A DNA stretch of 39,358 bases from Auxenochlorella pyrenoidosa (lineage: Eukaryota; Chlorophyta; Trebouxiophyceae; Chlorellales; Chlorellaceae): contig KQ481983.1 of the NCBI GenBank assembly GCA_001430745.1, positions 637,545 to 676,902 on the forward strand, read 5' to 3'. This document shows positions 9,603 through 21,114 of this stretch, in pieces; positions within the stretch are counted from its first letter, which is position 1, and each line of letters opens with the position of its first letter. The translations under genes and the position numbers were made by a program. The notes beneath the pieces were generated by a model. The model was not told the origin of the DNA, did no database searches, and saw only the letters and a list, made by a program, of their open reading frames with translations.

Positions 9603-12600
9603 ATGGCGCTGCAGGCTGGGCGCAAGGGCCTGCAGAGCCAGCTGCTCTCCACTTGGTGAGCGGAGCTCTCGCGCGATCGCATGTGAAGGTTGCCAACTCG
9701 CTCGATGGGCGGCGGCGCGCTCAGCTGGTCGCGGTTTGCCCTGCCTGCAGCCTGCGCGCCTACAGCACCGCTGCGGCCGAGAAGACGTCGTTTGGCGGCC
9801 TTCAAGACAAGGACCGCATTTTTACCAACATCTACGGCCGCCATGACCCGTTTATCAAGGTGGGCTGCCGCCGGGCGGCGGCAGGGTCGGGCCGACTGTG
9901 GCGGCGTGCCTCGCAGCGGCACTCGCAGAAGCTGCAGGCGCCACCAGCAGCCCTTTGGGGTCCTGCGGCATGACCAGAGTGTCCTCCATCAATCAACCAC
10001 CCTGACCTACAGCTCGCTCGCGCCGCCGCTGTCGGCCCCCCTCAGCCCCCTGCTCGCCGCCCATTCCTCACGCCGCCTCTCCCTCCCTGCCTCCATCTTG
10101 CCCACCCTCTCCCTGCACAGGGCGCCGAGAAGCGCGGCGACTGGTACCGCACCAAGGACCTGGTGTCCAAGGGCTCCGACTGGATCGTGGACCAGATGAA
10201 GAAGTCGGGGCTGCGCGGCCGCGGCGGCGCTGGCTTCCCCTCGGGCCTCAAGTGGTCGTTCATGCCCAAGGTGGGTGCTGGGCGCGGCAGTGCTGGCGCT
10301 GCGCAGGCCGTGCCTGTGTTTGGTGCAGCGGCGTTGCAGGGTTCGTGCCACTCTGCCCAGCCTGCAGCGCTTGCTCGAACTTGTGGTCGAGCCAGCCGAC
10401 GCTGCAGTGTGTCCGCGGCCGTGCCCAGGCGGCGGCCAGGGCGGCACAGCAACCCTGCGAGCGAGAGGATGCCTGCCAAACAGAGAGGTCGTCGCACGGT
10501 GCCGGCCCCCAGCCCGCCCACCCGGCCTGCCCGCCTTGCCGGCCTGCCCACCTGGCCCGGGCGCCTGCTGCTCGGTCCTGCCTGCCCAGCCCGCCAGCGC
10601 CCCAGTGCAGCACACCGACCCTCCCCCCCTCTGCAGGTGTCTGACGGCCGCCCCTCCTACCTGGTGGTGAACGGCGACGAGTCGGAGCCGGGCACCTGCA
10701 AGGACCGGGAGATCATGCGCCACGAGCCGCACAAGCTGGTGGAGGGCTGCCTGATTGCGGGCAAGTGACATATCATGTCGTTGTTGATTAGCTGACGGTT
10801 GGTTGGCTGCTTGTCTCGCTGCGCGACTGGGGTGGCGTTGTGCACTGCTGGCAGAGGGCCGCCTGGGTGCCGGTGCCAGCTGCCCTGCTCCATGCAGCCG
10901 CGTGCCGATGTGCTGCGTGTGCCTGACCGTGTGCTTAAAGCGCGGCACAAGCTGGTATGAGGGCCGTTAACGCACAGCCTTGGATGTGCATGCGCGTGCT
11001 GGCTGCCTCTATGCCCGGTGGGTCTGACCGGCTGCGGCGCGCTACGCAGCCGCCGCTGCTTCCCAAGGAAGGGCTCTTTCTGATGTTTTTTTACCCATCC
11101 TGTCGCACCCCCGGTGCCGCAGGCGTGGGCATGCGCGCGCGCGCCGGCTACATCTACATCCGCGGCGAGTTTGTGAACGAGCGCAAGGCGGTGATGCGCG
11201 CCATCGGTGAGGCGCGGCCGGGTTGTTGAGCGGGGTGTGGCGGGCTGGCTGGAGGTCGGCAAATCGTGCACTGGAAGGCGTGGGCACAAGCTCGGTGCAG
11301 CCGTGGGTGCGATCAACACGGGAAGCTTCCTTGCTGCACCTCATGTTTTCCAGTTGAACGCTGCTGCTTGCCCTGATGGCCAGGCCTGCGCCGCCGGCTA
11401 CACGGCAGGCACGCCAACCTACGCGCCCTGACCCTGCCCCCACTGGGCTCTCACCCTGTCCCCATTGCACCTCGCAGACGAGGCTTACGCCAAGGGCTAC
11501 CTGGGCAAGAATGCCTGCGGCAGCGGCTACGACTTTGACCTGAACATTCACTGGGGCGCGGGCGCCTACATCTGCGGTGGGTGGCGGGCCTGGAGGGCGT
11601 CCGCTGCGCCCCCAGCCCCGGCCTGACCCCCTGCCCTGCCCAGCCGAGCACGTGGCGCTGCCGCCGCCTCCTGCCGGCTGCGGTGTCCCGCCTTGCCGCC
11701 CTGTTTTGTGCATGAGATGAGCCAGCTTCTGCTGCTGCCGCCCTGCAGGCGAGGAGACGGCGCTGATCGAGTCCCTGGAGGGCAAGCAGGGCAAGCCGCG
11801 CCTCAAGCCGCCCTTCCCCGCCAACGTGGGCCTGTACGGCTGCCCCACCACCGGTGAGGCGCGCCGCCGCCTGGCCGCCCCTCTGGCCTTGAGAGCACCT
11901 GGGGCGCCGCTCACGCGGTCCCTTCAGGGCGCATTCAGGCTCCCTGCCCTCCCTCCCTGCCCGGCCTGCAAGCGCTGCTGAGCAGGCGGCCCCGCCCCGT
12001 CCCGACGCCTGCCCGCCCTCCCACCCCTCCCCCCCCTCCCCACCCACCCGCCCTGCAGTGACCAATGTGGAGACGGTGGCGGTGTCTCCCACCATCCTGC
12101 GCCGCGGCCCCGAGTGGTTCTCCTCCATGGGCCGCAAGAACAACCACGGCACCAAGCTGTTTGCCATCTCGGGCCACGTCAACCGGCCGGTGACTGTGGA
12201 GGAGGAGATGTCCATCCCGCTGCGGTGGGGGGGGCGGGAGGGGGCCAGGGGGGCCGGGGCTGGGGGCGCCCACACCCAGACGCCCTGCGCTGCTGCTGAA
12301 CGCCGCTTCCGGCAGCGAGCGCATATGCAGCACGGTGGTGGCCCGGGGCGTGGCCGCGGCTGCTGGCGTCCGGGTCTCTTCTGCCGCTTGCTGGGGCACC
12401 GCTGGCCGTGGCGAGTTGGCACCCGCCTCTGGTTCCTGACGCCTGCTGGGGCGTTACGGGCGGAGGCTGGCACGCCCGCCAGCCTGCCTCGCGCCGTGGT
12501 CCTGACCGGCCCGCCCACCCCCNNNNNNNNNNNNNNNNNNNNNNNNNNNNNNNNNNNNNNNNNNNNNNNNNNNNNNNNNNNNNNNNNNNNNNNNNNNNNN

Positions 12601-13407
12601 NNNNNNNNNNNNNNNNNNNNNNNNNNNNNNNNNNNNNNNNNNNNNNNNNNNNNNNNNNNNNNNNNNNNNNNNNNNNNNNNNNNNNNNNNNNNNNNNNNNN
12701 NNNNNNNNNNNNNNNNNNNNNNNNNNNNNNNNNNNNNNNNNNNNNNNNNNNNNNNNNNNNNNNNNNNNNNNNNNNNNNNNNNNNNNNNNNNNNNNNNNNN
12801 NNNNNNNNCACACACTACCCACCCCCACCCCGCCCACCCCCCTTTTCTGCTGTTCAGTGAGCTGATTGAGCGCCACGCGGGCGGCGTGCGCGGCGGGTGG
12901 GACAACCTGCTGGCCATCATCCCCGGCGGCTCCTCGGTGCCGCTGCTGCCGCGCTCGCAGTGCGACGACGTGCTGATGGACTTTGATGCGCTGAAGGAGC
13001 GCCAGGTGGGGGCCGCACGGCGCTGTGTGCACCCCTTCAAACCCTGCCAGAACTGCTCTCTGGCGCCCTGAAGGAGCGCCAGGTGGACGGCCGCTGTGGG
13101 CAGCCTGGCGGCGGCCAGGGCCGGTGCTGGAACGGCATTCGGAACAGGGATGAAGCGCACCACTCGTCTCTCAAGCATGCGGCCGGCATTGCAGCTGGGC
13201 ACGGGAGCAGCCGGGAACGTCGCGCTGGACGCGAGCGACTTGCGCCCGCCTTTCAACCTCTTGCTGCCCAGCCCCGCCCCGCCCGCCCCGCCCCCACCCC
13301 TGCAGTCGGGCCTGGGCACCGCGGCGGTGATTGTCATGGACAAGAGCACCGACCCGATTGAGGCCATCGCCCGCCTGTCCTACTTCTACAAGCACGAGAG
13401 CTGCGGG

Positions 13408-13442
<35 letters not shown>

Positions 13443-14245
13443 GTACGACATCATGACGCGCATGAAGAAGGGCGACGCGCGGTGAGGCCCCCCGCGCGCG
13501 TGCGGCCCGCCTGGGGGCCTGCCCAGCCTGCCATGTCCCCGCGTGCGCACAGCCTGCCCACGGGCCTGCGCGGCGTGCCATGCCCCTGCCTGTCCCTGCC
13601 CGTCCTGCGGGCTTGCGGGGGCTGCTTGCGGCGTCGGGGCTTGCATGAGCAGACGTCAATGCAGCGCGCAGGGAAAGAGGGCGATGCGGCGCAAGCCTGC
13701 AAGCATCAGCTCACGTGACTGCTGGCCGCGGGAGGCAGTCTTTCCAGTCCTCGAACCTTTCTGAAGTTGGTCCGTTTGTGTTGGTGGTGCCCCCACCCCC
13801 TACCTTCCCGGCCTCGCAGGCTGGAGGAGATTGACATGCTCTGGGAGATCACCAAGCAGATTGAGGGGCACACGATCTGCGCGCTGGGCGACGCCGCGGC
13901 CTGGCCCGTGCAGGGCCTGATCCGGCACTTCAGGTGTGTGCCGACCCTGGCCTCCAGGCTTTCTGGCCTGCCCTGCCCTGCGTGGCCTGCGCGCTATGGC
14001 TGCCCGCGCATGCGCGCCAGGGTGCATGACAGTCCGCCGCGTCAGCAGGGCACGCGCCGGTGCCGGCAAGCAGCTTCCTCAACCCACACCCATGGGCGTG
14101 CTTTCTTTCATTCTTTCTTAGCCGGAAAGCTGCGTGAATGCTGAGATGTCACGCGCCCCCTGCTGCGCCGCCCTCGCCCCGCAGGCCGCTGATGGAGCAG
14201 CGCATTGAGCAGGCTTCGGAGGAGCTGGAGCGGATTGCCGCATGA
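9603..14245 (+). CDS. NDUFV1: NADH:ubiquinone oxidoreductase 51 kDa flavoprotein (complex I subunit), mitochondrial
   Basis: Twelve exons (9603-9655, 9751-9859, 10121-10270, 10637-10760, 11123-11206, 11478-11576, 11749-11853, 12059-12224, 12858-13005, 13306-13481, 13820-13933, 14185-14245) join exactly in phase to 462 residues, normal for the family. This matrix-arm subunit oxidises NADH at FMN and passes electrons to its 4Fe-4S cluster (N3). Seen: a basic, Ser-rich N-terminus suited to mitochondrial import; the FMN/NADH-site loop [13 protein letters not shown] at about residue 87; the NADH-binding stretch [20 protein letters not shown]; cluster ligands [15 protein letters not shown] (Cys 379, 382, 385) and Cys425 in [13 protein letters not shown]. 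All catalytic residues are present. Intron 4 appears to start with GC (G|GCAAGT at 10761), because only that junction restores [13 protein letters not shown]. Intron 8 contains the scaffold gap, and intron 9 starts in a duplicated donor region. Confidence 0.97.
12523..12808. other. Assembly gap (286 N)
   Basis: This run of N lies in intron 8 of NDUFV1, flanked by C-rich sequence ending in CCCACCCCC on the left and CACACACTACCC on the right. The flanks suggest that a low-complexity C-rich tract stopped the assembly. No coding sequence is lost, since exons 8 and 9 join in phase. Confidence 0.99.
12985..13102 (+). repeat. Tandem duplication containing a 5' splice site
   Basis: The end of NDUFV1 exon 9 and its donor (CTGAAGGAGCGCCAGGTGG at 12991) reappear about 79 bases downstream inside intron 9 (13069), and similarity continues through GGCCGC...GCTGTG after each copy. 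The second copy therefore carries an identical exon edge and GTG donor. Confidence 0.8.
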
Positions 14246-15224
14246 AGGGCTGAACGGGAAGGCCGGCTGCCGCGCTGGCATGGGGCTGCCGCGCCCGCCC
14301 CTCATCTGGGCGACAGCCGCTGCGCCCCAGCCGGCAGGCAGGCTCCCCTCTCTGGACCGCTCCCCCCTTAGCCAGCTGTACCATTACCGCTCAACCTGTG
14401 CCACCCCTCACACACCCGGCAGCACCCCGTTGCCACGTTCGCTACCCCTTCCCCTCCCCCAGCCCTGTGCTAGCTCCCCTCTTTTGCTCGCTGCTGCTGC
14501 TCAATGCCGGCGCCGCCCCGCCGGGAAGCCTGCCACTCGCTGGCCCATGCTGCTGCATGCGCAAAGCGCAGGGCCGGTGCAGCGGGCTGGTGCGGTACCT
14601 GGCGTCTGGGCACCTTGTTATCGTTTCTTAGCCACCAGCGCACCATGTCCAAACATGTCTTGCTGCATGCATCATCCCGGCCGCCGCATCCACTGCTGAG
14701 CGGTGGTGGCGGCCAGGGGGCGTGTAAGACTAACAATTCTGCGCTCATGTGAGAGCATGCCATGACTCCAGCGCAGAGGTTGGGAGTGCAAACTGGAGCC
14801 AGCTGGTGGAGCAGCAGGTGCTAGGGTGGCGGCAGCTGCCCCTGCCAGCATGGCGCTGCCACTGCTGGGAACTCTTCAAAAGGCCGCTGCACTGACCAAG
14901 TTGGTGCTTCAATCTTACGATCCCCCTGTCTCACGTCCAAAACGAGCTGGAGTGCGCGGAACCATTTGCGTCGCAGGTCAGTCGTCGAAAGGCATCACGC
15001 AGCTGCTTGCTCGCTGGGAGCGCACGCCATGCTTGATTGATCCCTCGCGTCCTCTAAATGCTGAATGTGTCAGAGATCCGTGCCTCGCAGGGCGTTTACC
15101 GCCATCGCACAATACATCTGCCGATCTTGCTTTTGGTGCGGGCTCAAGGCTTGAGTGAAGTGGCAATCCAGCTACCCAGCACACCCAGAGAATTCTGTGG
15201 ACGCGAGGACGAGTGGGAGGGGAG
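14246..15224. other. Intergenic region: NDUFV1 3' UTR and promoter of the hydrolase gene
   Basis: About 980 bases between two plus-strand genes. The left half should be the NDUFV1 3' UTR, with a TGTAA signal at 14723. The right half should hold the promoter and 5' UTR of the secreted hydrolase-like gene. The frame at 14826-15158 has no splice sites or family resemblance and is not called. Confidence 0.4.
14723..14727 (+). terminator. Candidate poly(A) signal TGTAA for NDUFV1
   Basis: Green algae commonly use TGTAA as the polyadenylation signal. This copy (GCGTGTAAGAC) lies about 480 bases after the NDUFV1 stop codon, on the sense strand. The motif is short, so chance occurrence is possible. 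Confidence 0.4.
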
Positions 15225-18200
15225 ATGAAGCCCCTGGCGGCTGCAGTGGTTCTTGGCGCGCTGCTGCTGGCGGCGCACTGCGCCGAGGCGCAGTTTCTCT
15301 TCAGCCCTGAGGGCCCCTCCCACGTGCCTGTTGCGGATGATGCCGAGGCGGAGCTCTTCGAGCAGATTCTGGCTGGTATCACGGAGGCCAGCTCGGCAAT
15401 TGTAGAGGGCCGCAATGCCTCGGCAGACACTGTTGTCGCCGCCGCCGCCGCCAAGGTGCAGCAGCCGCCCAACGCCACGGCAGGGCAGGTGGCCAAGGTG
15501 GTTGGCCAGGTGCTGGCGGCAGCCAGCTTGCAGTCCGAGGCGCTGAGCGCGCTGGGAGACCCATCCTACTTCTGGTGAGGCCGTGAGGATCTGGTTGTTT
15601 TGGGGAGGCTTGTCGGCAAGGAGGGGTAGGCGCCGCTTGCCCAGTCCGCTCTGCCTGCCACCATGGCAGCTTACCGCGCCGCCACACTGGCCTGCAGGGC
15701 CTGACCAGACTCCCCTCTTCGTTTCAAAGCTTCCATATCAACATGCCCCCCTTTGCCTTCGTTTCAGAGCTTCCATTCCACCGTGCCCCCCTTTGCCTCT
15801 CATGCTGTCTACAGGTACCCGGATGGCCGGCACGCACTGTACCGCCTGCCCCGCGGCCGCCCCGCCCGCGGCCTCTGCGTGTTTGTGGGCGGCTGCAAGC
15901 ACGACTCCGAGGCGTGGTTCTACCGCAGCCCAAAATGCCCGTACTGCTTGGGTGCGCGCCGCGGTTGCAGGGTGCTGCAGCAAGGTCACTCCAAGGAAAG
16001 GGCGGCCCTGGGTTCAACAAGGGCAGCAGGCCCGGGCGCACGGCTGCACCTCTTGCCACCGCGTGCCCCTCATGCCCACATCCCCCTGCATATCCCCAGC
16101 TGCCCTGGTGCGCCTGAGGCAAAACCCGCGGCTGCCCTTGCTGCAACTGGCTGCCATGCAAGCCCGACAGGCGCCCCCTAGCGCTTGCAGGCCTCCCCGA
16201 AGAGGTAGCTCACACCAAGCAGTGCCTGGCCAGGGGTTACGCCGTGCTGGCGCTGTCTTCAAAGGACCGCGAGTGGAGCAGCCGCTGCTTCTCCTCCTCT
16301 GGGGATCCGAACCTCAGTGAGTGGGGCAGCAGCGCCAGGGGGAGCCCGCCGGGCCGTGCACAGCGCGCCGTGCGCCGGCGCGACACGGCGGGCTGGGACA
16401 GGCAGTGGGGGTTTGTGCCTGCCCACCTGCCACATGGACCTTCACTGCAAAGCGCCCCTCCTGAAAACCTGCCCCCAACACCACACCCTACTCGGCCAAC
16501 CGTCGCTCCCCTGCAGGCGACCACCCCGACACAAAGTGGGCGCTGCTAAAGTTCACGGCCCAGCAGGGGCTGCGCAACAAGCCCATCTACATGTTTGGTG
16601 TCTCCTCCGGCGCCTCCTTTGCCGTCAAGTTTCCGGGGACCATGACCATCCAAGGCCTCATCAGTGGTGCGTCTGGCATGGCAGCCGCACCTCAGAATTG
16701 ATCGAGGACCAAGAACTGCGCCTTGCTCACTGGTGCCGCTGCATGTGCCGCACACCACGCCGCATTTTGTGCTAGTGACACATTTCCCAGCACCTGCCTT
16801 GACCCCCACCGCTGCTGCAGAGGTGAACCAACCCTGGGAGTACAGGTGCGCTCCCTGACCTGCCCGCCTGCCTGCCAGGTCAATCAGCATGATGTAGGGA
16901 TCCAATACCAGCATCCCTGCCCGCCCGCATCCCATGCTGCGCATGCGCCCCCTCATGCCTGCTCGTTCTTGCGTCTCATCCGTGCGACAGGTGGGGTGTG
17001 ACTGATGGGAATGGCAAGCTCCTCGTGAAGCCGTTCCCGCCCACAGCGTATGTGTGGATGGAGAAGGATGCTCAGGTGGGGGGACTCAGGATCCACAAGC
17101 CCGCCAGTCATTGCGCATGTGCGGCAGCCAGGAGCTTCGGAAGCCAGTGTTCAGGCCCGGCTGGACTGGGTCTAAGAATAACAACTTGTTATACAGCTCC
17201 GTCCAGCCCTGCGCTCCTGTACATGAGGTCACCACTTCCTGTCCCTCCCCTGCACTGCGAGCTGCTGCAGACCAAGCGGCAGATAGAAAAGGCGGTGGAC
17301 CTCCTGCGCAAGAATGGCGTGCGTGCAGACTCCATCTATGTGAGAAGCAGCAGGGCTTGCTGACCATCAGCGCATCCCAGGGGCGGGGGGAGGGAGGGTA
17401 GGGAGGGTAACCTGAAGGTGCGGCAGCAGGCAGAGGGGGCCCGAGAAGGAAGGGCCACCTGCAAGACAGGAAGCCACATGTGCCAGCGCGGCGCCTGCCT
17501 TGCTACCCCCGCTGCAGTCGCCCCCGCGCCCGGTTACCAAGGCCTACCTTTCCAGCCGCTCGATGCTGATCACCCCAGTCCAGGCATGTGTTGGGGTTGA
17601 GGTTGGGGAGGGTGGGGATGGCCTGCGTGCAGCGAGCTGGCAGAAGGGTGCAAGGAAGGTGCATGCCCGCTGGCAGCCCCAACCTGCCCACTTCTCTGAG
17701 CCCCAGCTGGTGAGGCATCCCCGCCCCTGCAGTCGGCCCTCATTCAGAAGGCGCTCAGAAGGCTGTACCTCCTGGATGCAAACGGCTTTGTGCGCTACGA
17801 CCCTCGCATGGTGAGGGGCCAAGCATGCCCGTTGCTGAGCTGCTCCAGCGGCATTAGCATCAGCTGCCTGCGTCGCCCCTTGGCCCATTATGACCAGCGC
17901 TGCGTCCTGTTGAGCGCTGGCGTGCGCATCAAATTATTGGTTACCTGTCCTGGCTGCATGAGCGCTGCCTTCACATGCTGAGGACTGACCGCCGGCGGCG
18001 TCCCGTTGGCACCTGCAGCGCACCATGTGGGCAAACCAGCTGCTGCGCGCGCTGCCCTGGCTAGCCACAAACAAGGCGTACCTTAACTTGGTCCAGGACC
18101 AGTCTCAGATCTGGGAAGGTGCGGGGAAACTCGGGGAGGCTTGCTTTGTGTCGACGTGGCACGCTGTGCCACAGCGGCTGCAGCTGGATGCAGTTGGGGG

Positions 18201-18621
18201 TTGCTCCTGGCAAGGCATCGTGGCCCTGGTCGCTCAGCAAACGTTCGGACGCTGTCCTTGGATGCTTCTGCAGAGCTCAACGTGGCGTTTTCGATGCACG
18301 AGGGGGTGGCAGGTGAGGGGGGATGGCTGACGGGGGCGGGGCTGGGAGTTGCAAGGCATAGCCCGCGGGCAGCAGTCGGCTTCATGTCCCATCCACTGCT
18401 GCCGGTTGCCAGAACTCGTTCACAACAGGTTCACAACACTGAGCCCTTCAACTGTCTCCCCTCCTCCCTCCCCCTCCTTCCCCCCAGACTACGTCCGGCC
18501 CACCCTGATGTGGCTCGAGTCTCGCGGCAAGGCAAACCTGAACGCCCTTGTGCAGCGCTACTCCCTGGAGGGCAAGCTGGCCTGCCTGACCGAGCGGGTG
18601 GAGGGCTGCCCAAAAAGATAG
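15225..18621 (+). CDS. Secreted alpha/beta-hydrolase-like protein, function unknown
   Basis: Twelve exons (15225-15574, 15815-15951, 16191-16316, 16517-16666, 16821-16845, 16991-17075, 17271-17339, 17518-17583, 17733-17810, 18019-18118, 18274-18312, 18488-18621) give 452 residues in phase. The start is chosen at MKPLAAAVVLGALLLAAHC, a clear signal peptide with an Ala-x-Ala end at EAQ, so the protein enters the secretory pathway. A hydrolase fold is suggested by FVGGCKHDSEAWF after a first strand, then CPYCLGLPEE, then the nucleophile elbow MFGVSSGASF (Gly-x-Ser-x-Gly, Ser about 234), with a possible catalytic His in FSMHEGV near the C-terminus. From memory it resembles an uncharacterised plant/algal family with the same CPxCxGLPEE and WEExxVAxxxHE blocks; substrate unknown. 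Exon 5 is only 25 bases. Intron 8 seems to use a GC donor (CAG|GCATGT), though nearby GT donors would also keep phase. Confidence 0.82.
15721..15799 (+). repeat. 40-bp direct repeat in intron 1
   Basis: Two adjacent copies of a 40-base unit (GTTTCAAAGCTTCCAT... ending CCCCCCTTTGCCT) run from 15721 and 15761, with a few mismatches. They form the pyrimidine-rich end of intron 1 just before the acceptor at 15814. Confidence 0.8.
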
Positions 18622-19113
18622 GGTACAGCCAGCTGGCTGGGCGGAGTGCATGCCACAGGACGTGCTGATCATCACACGATTTTCCATCCTCTTGCTGCGT
18701 GTTTGGTGAGCCCCGCGCATGCCACGTGCTGCCGCCATCCTCCATTCAGTTGCACAAGTATCTGACAACCTGATTCTTGATTCTTCCCGCTGCGTCTGGC
18801 ACCATCAGCTGACGTACATATGTGATCTACAACAGACGCAGAGCGCACCTGGCATGCGGGCAGCAGGCTTTGCTTGCGCAGACCTAGAGTAGTCAAGGGT
18901 ATGAAAGAACAACGTAGCACATATTGGGCTATGAAATGAAGAGCTGAAAAGCAGGCGGGGGGACAGCCCAGCCGTATCGCTTCTCGGACAGATCCCCAAA
19001 CCAGAGGCTCGCTCTGGCGTACCGCACGCCGCTGCGCACCCTCCCTCCAGGCTGTCACAAACACTCTGCAGGCTGGCCCGGCGCGTCGGTGGCTGCGCCG
19101 CTCAGCCGTTCTG
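18622..19113. other. Convergent intergenic region
   Basis: This lies between the stop of the hydrolase-like gene (plus) and the stop of the first small membrane-protein gene (minus). It should be two 3' UTRs. The last 60 bases (GGCTGCGCCGCTCAGCC) match the sequence beside the other two copies of the small gene, so they belong to the duplicated unit. Confidence 0.4.
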
Positions 19114-19763
19114 CTACTCGCGCCGGCCCCAAAATGAGAAGCGCACGTGGACCTCAATCGGGACCCTGCGCACCTCGCTGCCCAACTCCTTGCTGCCTTC
19201 CACGCTTCTTTCCACGCTTCCTGCAACCAGCATTATCGCTCCTGCCACCAGCACGAGCCCTCCTGCCATCAGGAGTCCAGGGATCCACGCATTCACCAAA
19301 AGGGCCTCGCCAAGGTCTTCTGCACTTACCAAAGAGTAAACGAGCAGCGAGGAGTGGGGTTTGGGGGGCAGAATGTACGTCCACTACCTCCAAATGACTG
19401 GCCATACAGACTGGCATGGCAGGCGGAGGCGGCAGGCCTTCCAGGCAATAACGGCAGGCCCAGCGGGCCTCCATGCCGCAGCCAGCAGACCACAGGCTAA
19501 AGCCCGTCTATCCCTGCTGGGCAGCATGCATGTGCAACCGCGGGCGCTCAGCACAGCAGCCCACCTGCCCACGAGGCCTTGCCCTCCAGGCGCCGCACGG
19601 GCCTTTTCCTGCTCGCCAGCGCGCGCTCCTCCTCCTCCTCAGTCAACGGCTGCCCCGCCTCTCGCTTCTGGTGGTTGGCACCGTACCGCTCGTTGCCTGC
19701 GACCGCCGGCAGCGCGCTGTCGTCAGCAGAGAGCGCTGGGGGGCTGGCCCCACGGTCAGCCAT
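19114..19763 (-). CDS. Small single-pass membrane protein, array copy 1
   Basis: Two exons (19763-19565 and 19319-19114) join at phase 1 to 134 residues. The N-terminal half is soluble and charged, with an acidic run PLTEEEEERALAS and a following basic stretch. The C-terminal half has one hydrophobic helix (IPGLLMAGGLVLVAGAIMLV) and a short polar tail ending FSFWGRRE. The exon and intron positions match copies 2 and 3 exactly. Its tail is more basic and hydrophobic than theirs, and exon 1 carries SRKRPVRRL where the others have an HAxH motif. The first 109 transcribed-side bases are identical to copy 2. An in-frame upstream ATG exists, but the start is set at MADRGASPP because copy 3 has a stop immediately before its equivalent ATG. 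No known family is recognised. Confidence 0.7.
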
Positions 19764-19834
19764 CTGCTTGGACCTGCGTTTGGCAGGGGAGCGCAGAGGT
19801 GCATGTGGCAGCACCAGGCAGTAGCCAAGCATGC
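19726..19834 (-). repeat. 109-bp block identical to 21705-21813
   Basis: This block covers the first codons and the upstream region of copy 1 and is identical base for base to the same place in copy 2 (offset 1979), whereas the rest of the two genes differs at many sites. Confidence 0.85.
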
Positions 19835-20880
19835 CGAGCATGAAGTGCAAAAGTGTCGAGCGCTCCCACCCAACCTGCACATTGCTGGTCATGGAGCCAG
19901 GCACAGCACAGCCGTGGGGTAAGGCCGGCCGGGGCTGCAGAGATGAGGCGGGCAGTGGGCGACGGGAGCGGGAGCCAGCAGCGACACTCAACAAGGAGAC
20001 AGCCGCCGGCCAGCCCAACAGACCACGGCGCTCGAATACATGTGCAGGGCGGTGAGCGACGGCAGCAGGGCACCGCAGCGCTCACAGGGTACTTTCTCAC
20101 CGTCACCCCAGCAGTCGGCGACGCACTGCTAGAAGCAACTGCAGAAACACCTTTCGAGAAGGAAACGGCAGTATCGAGTCCCGAGGGAAGGGCCACGAGG
20201 ATTCAATGCTCAGAAGGAGTGCCAACGCCAGCAAGGCGCGCTGCGAAGCGGCAGCAGGCACCCCGCATTTTGAAACGGCTCCATCTCTACACATGCAGGC
20301 TCTCCAACCAGGTTGATGTGGGTGGTTGATGCAGCTTCGAACTGCAAGCTGCTACATGCTGGGCATACCCAGCCCTCTCGTGTCCCTTGGTTCGCGGCCA
20401 GGATAGTTGCCGTCCCATGCTGGGAAGACAGCGGCTGCTCCCTGGCACGCTGCCCTGCATGCCCTCTTGCTGAGAGTTCTTGATGGGATCGGGGTGCAGC
20501 CCTGCGATGAATGCTACAACTGTGCCTGACAGTGCGGGATGCAATGATGAAGCGCCAAGGCAGGAGCAGAAGTGAAGAGCCGACATACGGGCGGATGGCA
20601 GAGCTGGCACACATCATGATGGGACTGGAGATGTTGGCACATACAGAGAGAAGGCATCAAAGCACCATGGGTGAAAGGATTTGGATGAAGATGAAGAAGG
20701 GATTGGAGATGTGGGGCTTGGAGCGGGAAGGAGTGGCCTTTTTGCGGTCGTGCTGCTGGCTGGTAGCGAGGATCAGCAAGGCAGAAAAAGTGGGACATAC
20801 CAAGGCAGAGAACAATCGTGTTCAACATCCCGCTGGTTTGATCAGCGGGCACCTCACTGCAAGCACAAAGGAGCAGCCTG
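19764..20880. other. Upstream region of copy 1, no gene
   Basis: This contains the presumed promoter of copy 1 and repeated sequence shared with 21743-22885. The segment 20506-20880 is purine-rich (GGATTTGGATGAAGATGAAG) and matches 22491-22870. No splice-supported coding sequence was found. Confidence 0.4.
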
Positions 20881-21114
20881 AACCCATCCTCGCAGCTGAG
20901 AGGGAGGGCACCAGGCAAGCATGACGACGCGGCGCGGCGCTGGCCGCAACACTGACGCGGGTCGACTGCGCAGGCGTCCCCGCGCCTGCTGCCCCTGCTG
21001 TCGGCACGGGCGGGGCATGTCGGGCACGGCCCACCGGGGGCTGGGCAGGGCGGGGCTCGGGGCAGGGCTGCCGCGCAGGCTGGAGCTGGGCGGCTGCGCT
21101 GCTCAGCCGTCCAG
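20881..21114 (-). pseudogene. Remnant of receptor-kinase 3' end (between copies 1 and 2)
   Basis: On the minus strand this stretch resembles the last exon of the receptor kinase at 25193-25508. Shared DNA includes GGGGGCTGGGCAGGG followed by GCTCGGGGCAGGGCTGCCG, and GCGCGGCGCTGGCCGC nearer the 3' end. It lacks the kinase motif part (ECWDRDPLQRP) and an open matching frame, so it is a fragment and not a gene. Confidence 0.6.

Noticed and set aside
11451..13367. 638-codon minus-strand frame across the scaffold gap
   Set aside because: It reads through 286 N and is antisense to exons 6-10 of NDUFV1. High GC content depletes stop codons, so long shadow frames are expected.
14826..15158. 110-codon plus-strand frame before the hydrolase-like gene
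   Set aside because: It has no signal, domain or in-phase splice to the downstream exon, whose own ATG begins a clear signal peptide.
19763..19856. N-terminal extension of copies 1 and 2 starting at an upstream in-frame Met
   Set aside because: Copy 3 has a stop codon immediately before its aligned ATG, so the ancestral start is more likely MADRG/MAHH. Kept only as a possibility in the gene-conversion finding.
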